A stretch of DNA of 11,681 nucleotides from an uncultured Clostridia bacterium (lineage in GTDB: Bacteria; Bacillota; Clostridia; Oscillospirales; Acutalibacteraceae). A program made the position numbers and the translations under genes. Every line of letters starts with the position of its first letter. The first letter of the stretch is position 1. The stretch is from NCBI GenBank assembly GCA_937896885.1, contig CALBNX010000018.1, positions 1 to 11,681 of the forward strand, written 5' to 3'. The notes beneath the pieces are model-generated. The model searched no databases, was not told where the DNA came from, and saw only the letters and a program-made list of their open reading frames with translations. Positions 1 through 5,427 of the stretch are shown piece by piece.

Positions 1-109
1 ATAACTCGCCAAAAATACTCGTTAATACACAAAGTATTGCCTGCGTTTTTTGACGATTCTGACAAAAAATATCTCGCTGATAATGGTTATTGGTTTAATA
101 AGTGATTTT
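1..109. other. Gene-free left edge
   Basis: I see no convincing gene in this stretch. The short open frames crossing it have no ribosome binding site and no recognisable protein character. It lies just downstream of the minus-strand lipoprotein gene. It holds small inverted elements (AATAC near 13-17 with GTATT near 34-38, and CGTTTTTTGACG near 44-55) and three recurrences of CTCG. No clear terminator for the lipoprotein gene was found. It could be the edge of a dispersed intergenic repeat or the remnant of a neighbouring gene. Confidence 0.35.
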
Positions 110-592
110 TTAAATTTTATCACAAAACAACGTAATCGAATACTGATTACAAACAACTGTATATTTATATTTGCCGATGGTAATGACATTGTTACTGTCG
201 GCATATTTTATTGTGTCCGTATTAATCTGACAGCTGTCAAATATTGATTTCTGTGTGTCATAATCGTTACCCGTAAATATACAACACATATTACAAAAGA
301 AATTAAGAGTATATGCAATGTCTTGTGAATTAGTAGAAAGTAAAGATATTCCTTTTATGTCGTTGTTGCTATCTAATGAAAGGGTAATAAGTGAAGAGTC
401 CAATTCGCATAACAAAATATTATTCTCATTTTCATCAATATGAAGAATAAAGTCAGCGGTATTGAGACTATAATCAAATTGAGTGTTCATTCTGCTTGTG
501 AATTGCTCTAATCCGAATTTGCTCTCTTTTGAACAACCAAAAAGAAAAATGAGCGAAATAGACACAATTATTAACAATGTTTTTTTGAACAT
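110..592 (-). CDS. Small Cys-rich lipoprotein, function unknown
   Basis: Predicted 160-residue lipoprotein. I chose the ATG at 592 because AGGTGA (598-603, read on the minus strand) sits 5 bases upstream, and because the protein then begins with a proper signal peptide: MFKK, a hydrophobic run (residues 5-18), then a lipobox-like LFGC with the lipidation cysteine at residue 20. The open frame extends upstream to 670, but that would bury the signal sequence behind 26 extra residues. The mature part is polar and looks beta-rich. It holds seven more cysteines, including the cluster CNMCC, which is many for an extracytoplasmic lipoprotein. I recognise no domain. It should be exported by Sec, lipidated and anchored on the outer face of the membrane. 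It is divergent from the exporter operon and may share its control region. The function is unknown; confidence in the gene itself is good because of the RBS and signal peptide. Confidence 0.72.
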   Translation of the reverse strand: MFKKTLLIIVSISLIFLFGCSKESKFGLEQFTSRMNTQFDYSLNTADFILHIDENENNILLCELDSSLITLSLDSNNDIKGISLLSTNSQDIAYTLNFFCNMCCIFTGNDYDTQKSIFDSCQINTDTIKYADSNNVITIGKYKYTVVCNQYSITLFCDKI

Positions 593-641
593 ATTTATCA
601 CCTGATAAATATATGTGGAAAATAAATGTAAGTTTACAATT

Positions 642-670
642 TTTTTACAAATAATATATTGGAATTTCAA
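642..670 (-). promoter_or_regulatory. Possible promoter of the lipoprotein gene
   Basis: On the minus strand TTGAAA (665-670) and TAAAAA (642-647) are separated by 17 bases, which resembles a sigma-A promoter with a weak -10. It lies about 50 bases upstream of the lipoprotein start and abuts the candidate promoter of the divergent exporter operon. This is prediction by eye only, in AT-rich DNA where chance matches are common. Confidence 0.3.
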
Positions 671-687
671 GTAAATTGTAGTAGAAT
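659..687 (+). promoter_or_regulatory. Possible promoter of the exporter operon
   Basis: TTGGAA (659-664) and TAGAAT (682-687) are spaced by 17 bases, about 25 bases upstream of the adaptor start. The two divergent -35 elements adjoin at 664/665, inside the near-palindrome TTGGAATTTCAA. One protein bound there could therefore affect both directions. The -10 is good and the -35 only fair. Confidence 0.4.
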
Positions 688-711
688 ATCTTTATATTAA
701 AATAGGAAAGT

Positions 712-2286
712 GTGATTTCTTTGCTTAAAAATTTCAAGAAAAAAAGTGCAAAAGCAAAAATAGGCATCATTGCATTTGTTATATTTATGGTGCTTTTGGT
801 TTCTTATGTCCTTTATTCCAACTTTAAACCAGAGCCACCAGCTGAATATGAAATGACAAAAGTGGCTTATGGCACAGTTGTTGACTCACTCGATGTCGTG
901 GGTAAGGTTGAATCAGGTGTTACTGAAAACTTTGTTGCTATTGAAGGTGTAATAGTTGAAGAAGTGCTTGTGAATGTTGGTGATAAAGTAGCCAAAGGCG
1001 ATAAGCTTGCAACATTCAATGTTGGGGGTGCATCAAAATACCTTGACAGTGCTAAAAAAGAATATGATAAGGCAATGAAAGATTATAACGATGCAAAGCA
1101 GTCAGCGGATAGCAATTCAAAACGCAAGGTTGAATTGGCAAATGAAATTGATAAAAAGAATGCTGAAATTACTGCAAAGAAGAATGAAATTGCAAAACTC
1201 GAAAAAGAAATTGAGAATAATGAGCCTGTTACAGAGATGACAGGCATTCCACAAGAGCAGATTGATGCTATTGCAATGCAGATGGCACAGAACGGTGCAA
1301 CACAAGAAGAAATCGACGCATTTATTGCATCTGCATCAGGCACAAAAGTTCCTGTTGTTTCAACTGATAATTCAAAATCAGAAGAATTAATGCAGAAAAA
1401 TCTTGAATTAGCACAGCTTAATTCTGAACTTTCATCACTTCAGGCAGAAAACGCAGTTGTAAGTTCAGGTGATAGTGATTCAATGCTTGAAACTCTCAAA
1501 AAAGTTGCAGATGCAAAAGAAATCACATATAAAAATATCAAGAATATTTATGATGAAATGAAAAATGGCTGGTATGCTCAAAATGATGGTATTGTAACTG
1601 TTGTAAACATCAAAGCAGGTGAGAAATTTGTTCCAACTGCACAGAGTACAGCATCAATCGATATTTCATCATTATTAGGCTCATCGGGAATGGATGCAAA
1701 CACAACTGAAATGATTAACTCATTGATGGGTAGCACAAATGGTGCGCCAACAGGTACAGGTATCACTCTTGAAAGCTATGACGATATGATTGTTTCTGTA
1801 ACAGTTGGTAAATCTGACCTTCTCAAAATCAAAGTCGGTATGGAAGCAACAGTTACAAGTCTTGACAGTCAGTATGAAGGCGAAGTTGTTTATGTTGGCG
1901 CAACTGCAGTTGAGTCAAATGGCATAAACCTTGGTTCGCTTATGGGCACTGGCACAGGGGCTAGCGGTGCAGTTGTTAAAGTTAAAATTAAAAATCCAGA
2001 TGAAAAAATAGTTATTGGGTTTGATGTTGATATCAAGATTAAACTTGCAACTGTTGAGAATGTTCTTAAAGTTCCCGTTGAATGTGTGTTATATGAAAAC
2101 GGAAAATATTATGTATTCGTATATGATATGGAAGAAGGTATTGCGGTAAAACGTGAAATTACAAAGGGCACTCTTGATGACACAAGTTATCAGATTATTG
2201 ATGGCTTGGCAGAAAATGAAATAGTATTAAAGAGCCCTGACCCAAAGATGGAAGACGGCATAGAAGTCAAAGAGAAAACTTCATAA
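712..2286 (+). CDS. HlyD/MacA-family efflux adaptor (membrane fusion protein)
   Basis: Periplasmic-adaptor-type protein, 524 residues from the GTG at 712. The TTG at 721 (three codons in) is equally plausible and better spaced from GGAAAG at 705-710. Seen in order: a basic N-terminus; one membrane segment (about 17-36); the first lipoyl-like half (about 50-103, with VEEVLVNVGDKVAKGDKLA); a charged coiled coil (about 108-171); a helical/low-complexity insert (172-218); a second coiled-coil arm (about 219-280); the second lipoyl half (NDGIVTVVNIKAGEKF, 291-306); then beta-barrel and membrane-proximal domains (about 355-520). This is the MacA/HlyD plan. In Gram-positive bacteria such proteins stand outside the membrane and work with MacB-type permeases. 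Ser/Gly/Met-rich loops at about 311-350 and 400-419 are unusual. The permease gene follows after 14 bases, so the two are one operon. Substrate unknown. Confidence 0.88.
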   Translation: MISLLKNFKKKSAKAKIGIIAFVIFMVLLVSYVLYSNFKPEPPAEYEMTKVAYGTVVDSLDVVGKVESGVTENFVAIEGVIVEEVLVNVGDKVAKGDKLATFNVGGASKYLDSAKKEYDKAMKDYNDAKQSADSNSKRKVELANEIDKKNAEITAKKNEIAKLEKEIENNEPVTEMTGIPQEQIDAIAMQMAQNGATQEEIDAFIASASGTKVPVVSTDNSKSEELMQKNLELAQLNSELSSLQAENAVVSSGDSDSMLETLKKVADAKEITYKNIKNIYDEMKNGWYAQNDGIVTVVNIKAGEKFVPTAQSTASIDISSLLGSSGMDANTTEMINSLMGSTNGAPTGTGITLESYDDMIVSVTVGKSDLLKIKVGMEATVTSLDSQYEGEVVYVGATAVESNGINLGSLMGTGTGASGAVVKVKIKNPDEKIVIGFDVDIKIKLATVENVLKVPVECVLYENGKYYVFVYDMEEGIAVKREITKGTLDDTSYQIIDGLAENEIVLKSPDPKMEDGIEVKEKTS

Positions 2287-2300
2287 GTGAGGTGTAAACT

Positions 2301-3548
2301 TTGAATATTAAAGAAAACATTAGAATTGCCGTTTTCAGCATTAGAACAAATCTGTTGCGCTCATTACTTACAATGTTGGGTATTATAATCGGCGTTGCTT
2401 CTGTTATTTCTATCGTTACCGTTGGTAATGGTGGTCGTGATTATATTGTCGGTATGATTCGTGATATGGGTAACAGTGCAATATCCTTGACAGTAAATAG
2501 CAAAACAGCAAGTGATGATGACTATTTTACAGACGCTGATATAGAGGCAATCAAAAAACTTGACGGTGTGCAATATGCGTCAATGCAAAGTATGGCAATG
2601 TGCCAGATGACAGCAAACGACCAAAAGGGATTTTTAATGGGTATCGGTGGCAATACTGATATGCAGAATATTATGCAAACCCCTTGTATATATGGCAGAT
2701 TTTTCACTCAAGAAGAATATGATGAGGCAAAACCTGTTGGCGTTATTGATGTGGGTAGTGCTTTGCAGGCGTTTGGTCGAAAAGATGTAGTAGGCGAATA
2801 TGTTTATTGCACATCAAATGATTTGACATTCTCAATAAAGATTGTTGGCGTTGTTGATGTTATGTCCAGTATGAATATGGATACTGAAGATATGATGGAG
2901 CAGATGACAGCATCGATGGGTGGAATGCAGATGATGAGTTGTATGATTGTCATGCCAGCTCCAGTAACATCAATGATTAATGGCTCTACCCAACAGAGAT
3001 ATGAAATGATTAATGTTACTGCTGTTGATGAAAGTCAGTTAGATGGCATCGGTACTGCTGCAATTAACTATATCCGTTCACTTCACGATAATTTTGATAA
3101 AGATTGCTACACAGTTACAAATATGGCAACATATATTGACTTGCTCGATACAGTTATCAATGTATTTACTATCTTTATTGCAGCAGTTAGCGCAATCTCA
3201 CTTATAGTTGGTGGTATCGGCGTTATGAATATTATGTTGGTATCAATCACAGAGCGTACTCGTGAAATTGGCATCAGAAAAGCATTAGGTGCTAAAACTG
3301 GAACAATTATGTTCCAATTCTTAACAGAATCCATAATCCTTTGTCTTATAGGTGGTACAATAGGATTATTGTTGGGTGTAGCCGTGGCGGCCTTTGTGTC
3401 ATATCTAATGGCAGTACCATTAGCAGTTGAACCATCAACAATCGCCCTTGCTGTTGGTTTCTCATCTGCAATCGGCATAATTTTTGGTGTTTATCCCGCA
3501 AGAAGAGCCGCAAAAATGCCACCAATCGAAGCACTTCGCAGAGATTAA
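2301..3548 (+). CDS. MacB/FtsX-like ABC transporter permease
   Basis: Membrane subunit of an ABC exporter, 415 residues, starting at TTG 2301 with GAGGTG 6 bases upstream. Topology is the MacB type: one membrane helix near 20-42, a large extracellular domain (about 45-280), then three helices near 285-312, 336-372 and 378-400. The hallmark NIMLVSITERTREIGIRKALGA (about 310-331) and the C-terminal PARRAAKMPPIEAL (399-412) are signature sequences of MacB/LolC-type permeases. There is no nucleotide-binding domain in the protein, unlike full-length MacB (about 650 residues), and no separate ATPase gene between it and the adaptor. The extracellular domain has two methionine clusters, 7 Met in 95-125 and 13 Met in 188-225, and several cysteines. 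It probably exports a peptide, lipid, drug or metal-related substrate together with the preceding adaptor; which one cannot be told. Family assignment is secure. Confidence 0.92.
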   Translation: MNIKENIRIAVFSIRTNLLRSLLTMLGIIIGVASVISIVTVGNGGRDYIVGMIRDMGNSAISLTVNSKTASDDDYFTDADIEAIKKLDGVQYASMQSMAMCQMTANDQKGFLMGIGGNTDMQNIMQTPCIYGRFFTQEEYDEAKPVGVIDVGSALQAFGRKDVVGEYVYCTSNDLTFSIKIVGVVDVMSSMNMDTEDMMEQMTASMGGMQMMSCMIVMPAPVTSMINGSTQQRYEMINVTAVDESQLDGIGTAAINYIRSLHDNFDKDCYTVTNMATYIDLLDTVINVFTIFIAAVSAISLIVGGIGVMNIMLVSITERTREIGIRKALGAKTGTIMFQFLTESIILCLIGGTIGLLLGVAVAAFVSYLMAVPLAVEPSTIALAVGFSSAIGIIFGVYPARRAAKMPPIEALRRD

Positions 3549-3577
3549 ATAGATTTGCAATTTATCCTTCAAAAATT

Positions 3578-3613
3578 ACAGTGTATATGCATTTGTATAT
3601 ACACTGTTTTTTT
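3578..3613 (+). terminator. Intrinsic terminator of the exporter operon
   Basis: A perfect 11-bp stem (ACAGTGTATAT, 3578-3588, with its complement at 3597-3607) has an 8-base loop and is followed by a run of seven T (3607-3613). It lies 29 bases after the permease stop codon, which is a classic Rho-independent terminator position. Confidence 0.9.
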
Positions 3614-3801
3614 ATTGTTCATTTGTTCTGTAAAGCAAAGAACTTTACAAAAATGTCAATAAATAGCAAATAAAACCCTTGAAATATCAAAGTTTTAAAC
3701 ATTTTCAACAGAGTTTTCAACAAAATCAAAGTTGAAATTAATGTTAAAAAAAGACCAAAGAAAAAGAGTATAGTTTATTTTTGACTGTATATTTTAGTGC
3801 T

Positions 3802-3823
3802 TTTTTGCGAGATTTTTGCAGGA
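3802..3823 (+). repeat. Tandem 11-base near-repeat upstream of spo0A
   Basis: Two adjacent units, TTTTTGCGAGA and TTTTTGCAGGA, match at 9 of 11 positions, about one helical turn apart. This spacing would place two regulator copies on the same DNA face, but AT-rich chance repetition cannot be excluded. Confidence 0.35.
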
Positions 3824-3872
3824 TTTTATTTTATTCCATCATTTTAGAGCACACTCGATAAGTTTCGTTAAA

Positions 3873-3879
3873 TGTCGAA
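3873..3879 (+). promoter_or_regulatory. Spo0A-binding site (0A box)
   Basis: TGTCGAA matches the consensus 0A box recognised by the Spo0A DNA-binding domain in Firmicutes. It lies about 30 bases upstream of the predicted -35 element of spo0A. Its position in front of spo0A itself, where autoregulation is known in other species, makes it more credible than a chance 7-mer. Occupancy is inferred. Confidence 0.6.
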
Positions 3880-3908
3880 AACTTTTTAAATTATTTTGAA
3901 AAACGGTA

Positions 3909-3937
3909 TTGCCATATTTTACCATTTATGGTAAAAT
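3909..3937 (+). promoter_or_regulatory. spo0A: Predicted spo0A promoter
   Basis: TTGCCA (3909-3914) and TAAAAT (3932-3937) are separated by exactly 17 bases, a good sigma-A match with one mismatch in each hexamer. Transcription would begin near 3944, giving a leader of roughly 47 bases. Much of the -35, the whole spacer and the -10 lie inside a perfect inverted repeat (3911-3942), which suggests control by a dimeric repressor or by DNA structure. Confidence 0.55.
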
Positions 3938-3942
3938 ATGGC
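3911..3942. repeat. Perfect 15+2+15 palindrome over the spo0A promoter
   Basis: The arm GCCATATTTTACCAT (3911-3925) is followed by TT and the exact reverse complement (3928-3942). No T-run follows it on the plus strand, and it lies at the end of no gene, so it is not a terminator. It covers the predicted promoter, so an operator for a dimeric regulator is the most natural reading. Confidence 0.8.
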
Positions 3943-3977
3943 AGAAATAAGAAATCGAAACGATTTTAAAATAAAAC

Positions 3978-3983
3978 GGAGGT
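3978..3983 (+). promoter_or_regulatory. spo0A: Ribosome binding site of spo0A
   Basis: GGAGGT lies 7 bases before the ATG at 3991. It is a near-perfect anti-Shine-Dalgarno match and fixes the start codon. Confidence 0.85.
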
Positions 3984-3990
3984 CTCGAAA

Positions 3991-4752
3991 ATGAGCAACA
4001 ATTTAAAGGTATTATTAACGGGTGAGGGTAGCGAGTTCGGCAAGAACTGCACAAATGTATTGAGAACTTATGGGTGTGATGTAATTCTTGTGCCAAAAGA
4101 TGGTAAAGTAGTTATTTCACGAATTGAAAGTGCAAATGTTGATGTTGTGGTGATGGATGCGTTTATGTCCAATTTAGATGCATTGGGTGTAATCAATCAG
4201 TTAAGTGAGAAAGAAACAAAACCACTTATGATGGTAATGTCAAGTGCAGATAATCCAAGATTTGAGCAAGAACTTTTGTCAGCAGGTGCAGATTATTACT
4301 TCTTAAAGCCTTTCGATGTGCAGATGTTAGCACAGAGAATAAATCAACTTACAGGTTGGTCAAAAAGTCAGGGTGATGTTAGCAAATTGCAAGAAACCAC
4401 CGATTTGCAGATGACTGTCAGCGAAATTATGCATCAGATAGGTGTACCTGCGCATATAAAAGGGTATCAGTATCTTCGTGAAGCAATTGTTCTCTCAATA
4501 AATGACCGCGAAATGATGAGTTCAGTTACAAAGGTTTTATATCCTACAGTTGCTAAAATGTATTCAACAACATCTTCGAGAGTTGAACGCGCAATACGCC
4601 ATGCCATTGAAGTTGCTTGGGATAGGGGAGATGTAGATGTTTTGTCATCATATTTTGGCTATACTATTCAAAATACTCGTGGCAAGCCCACAAATTCAGA
4701 ATTTATAGCAATGATAAGTGATAAATTGAGACTTCGTTTAAAAATTTCATAG
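3991..4752 (+). CDS. spo0A: Spo0A, master regulator of sporulation
   Basis: Response regulator that controls entry into sporulation and stationary phase; 253 residues, close to the usual 260-270. The N-terminal receiver domain (about 5-121) has the phospho-acceptor Asp at D56 (VVVMDAFM) and the conserved lysine K106 in FLKPFD. A linker (about 122-140) leads to the Spo0A-specific DNA-binding domain (about 141-250), which is highly conserved: IGVPAHIKGYQYLREAI, then SSRVERAIRHAIEVAW (the recognition-helix region), then GKPTNSEFIAMISDKLRL. The odd part is the acidic pocket. Where B. subtilis has two adjacent aspartates (VADDN), this protein reads LTGEG (9-13), so one Asp is Gly and the other Glu. 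The Thr of the switch appears as Ser (MSSA, 83-86), and the proline after D56 (DxxMP) is Ser. The gene stands alone after a long control region; spoIVB, often its neighbour in Firmicutes, is not here. Identity is certain; the effect of the pocket change is inferred. Confidence 0.97.
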   Translation: MSNNLKVLLTGEGSEFGKNCTNVLRTYGCDVILVPKDGKVVISRIESANVDVVVMDAFMSNLDALGVINQLSEKETKPLMMVMSSADNPRFEQELLSAGADYYFLKPFDVQMLAQRINQLTGWSKSQGDVSKLQETTDLQMTVSEIMHQIGVPAHIKGYQYLREAIVLSINDREMMSSVTKVLYPTVAKMYSTTSSRVERAIRHAIEVAWDRGDVDVLSSYFGYTIQNTRGKPTNSEFIAMISDKLRLRLKIS

Positions 4753-4764
4753 TGTAGTGTTATC

Positions 4765-4793
4765 TTGACAACAAAAAGTGAAAATGTTATCAT
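4765..4793 (+). promoter_or_regulatory. mntP: Strong promoter-like site ahead of mntP
   Basis: A perfect TTGACA (4765-4770) and TATCAT (4788-4793) are separated by 17 bases, one of the best promoter matches in the window. An imperfect inverted repeat, GAAAATG/CATTTC (about 4780-4796), covers the -10 and could be an operator. Transcription would start near 4800, upstream of the hairpin at 4819-4845, so transcripts must pass the hairpin to reach mntP. Confidence 0.6.
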
Positions 4794-4818
4794 TTCAATG
4801 TTTAAATATGTAAAAACT

Positions 4819-4845
4819 AAAGACTCATTTTTATGAGTCTTTTTT
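4819..4845 (+). terminator. Terminator hairpin between spo0A and mntP
   Basis: A perfect 10-bp stem (AAAGACTCAT, 4819-4828, with its complement at 4833-4842), a TTTT loop and a T-run to 4845 form an intrinsic terminator 66 bases after the spo0A stop. It ends spo0A transcripts. It also lies downstream of the promoter-like site at 4765-4793 and only 15 bases before the mntP start, so it may act as an attenuator in the mntP leader. Confidence 0.85.
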
Positions 4846-4860
4846 ATTCGGGAGAAAACT

Positions 4861-5427
4861 ATGTTTGAGTTATTGCTGATTGCAACAGGGCTTGCAATGG
4901 ATGCTTTTGCAGTTTCTATTTGCAAAGGACTTAATATGCGAAAGCTTGATATTAAACAGATGGGGTTGATTGCACTTTTCTTTGGTGGATTTCAGGCGGG
5001 AATGCCACTTGTAGGTTGGTTTGTCGGCTCTCAGTTTGCTCAATATGTTGTAAGTGTTGACCATTGGATTACATTTATTTTACTCGGATTTATCGGTGGC
5101 AAAATGATAAAAGAATCCTTTGAAAAAGACGAAACCTGTGATTGCAGTGAGTCCAAACTCAGTTTAAAAGAGCTAACAGCTCTTGCAATCGCCACAAGTA
5201 TTGATGCTCTCGCAGTTGGTGTTACATTTGCTTTTGAATATGAAAGAAATGAAGCAATCACGGTTATTGTTTTAACAGGTATAATCACAGGATTGCTTTC
5301 TGCAATCGGTGTGTTTATAGGTCACAAATTCGGTGCTAAATATAAGAATAAAGCGGAACTCACAGGTGGCTTGGTGCTTGTGCTTATGGGTGTAAAATTC
5401 CTTTTGGAAGGACTCGAAATATTATGA
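4861..5427 (+). CDS. mntP: MntP manganese efflux pump
   Basis: Exporter of excess Mn2+ across the cytoplasmic membrane; 188 residues, the usual family length (formerly UPF0059/DUF204). It has six predicted membrane segments in two related halves, each with the family's acidic signature: LAMDAFAVSICKG (11-23, D14) and TSIDALAVGV (112-121, D115). GLIALFFGGFQAGMPLVGW (35-53) and the C-terminal GGLVLVLMGVKFLLEG are also typical. The central cytoplasmic loop is short and carries a Cys-x-Cys (93, 95), which is not a family hallmark I know. The start is fixed by GGGAG (4850-4854) 6 bases upstream. The stop overlaps the next start as ATGA. No yybP-ykoY manganese riboswitch was recognised in the short leader, but a terminator hairpin lies just before the gene. 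Confidence 0.95.
   Translation: MFELLLIATGLAMDAFAVSICKGLNMRKLDIKQMGLIALFFGGFQAGMPLVGWFVGSQFAQYVVSVDHWITFILLGFIGGKMIKESFEKDETCDCSESKLSLKELTALAIATSIDALAVGVTFAFEYERNEAITVIVLTGIITGLLSAIGVFIGHKFGAKYKNKAELTGGLVLVLMGVKFLLEGLEIL

Larger units (their letters stand above)
3614..3990. other. spo0A: Long AT-rich control region upstream of spo0A
   Basis: No gene is visible in this stretch, which is unusually rich in short repeats. They are: an inverted repeat GTAAAG/CTTTAC (3630-3648); two direct copies of TTTTCAACA (3702-3710, 3714-3722) followed by GTTGAAA, which pairs with TTTCAAC; tandem 11-base near-repeats TTTTTGCGAGA/TTTTTGCAGGA (3802-3823); a consensus 0A box (3873-3879); a promoter within a perfect palindrome (3909-3942); a small inverted repeat AAATCG/CGATTT (3952-3966); and the spo0A ribosome binding site (3978-3983). 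Its length and content suggest that spo0A has its own multi-input control here. Confidence 0.6.

Noticed and set aside
50..247. Plus-strand 65-residue frame overlapping the lipoprotein gene end
   Set aside because: It has no ribosome binding site and overlaps the 3' part of a better supported gene on the other strand.
110..670. Longer lipoprotein start at 670
   Set aside because: It would place 26 residues before a clear signal peptide, while the ATG at 592 has a good ribosome binding site.
3107..3478. Minus-strand 123-residue frame inside the permease gene
   Set aside because: It is antisense to a well-conserved coding region, has no ribosome site and a composition typical of a shadow frame.
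3702..3722. Two TTTTCAACA words resembling DnaA boxes, suggesting a replication origin
   Set aside because: Each differs at two positions from TTATCCACA, only two copies occur, and dnaA, dnaN or a GC-poor unwinding cluster is not present. More likely AT-rich repetition or regulator sites.
3818..3847. Sigma-H-like promoter for spo0A (GCAGGATTT as -35)
   Set aside because: No GAAT-type -10 follows at the required 12-14 base spacing. The sigma-A-like site at 3909-3937 fits much better.
4753..4860. Manganese riboswitch (yybP-ykoY) ahead of mntP
   Set aside because: The leader is under 70 bases and lacks the paired conserved loops of that class; only a simple hairpin is visible.
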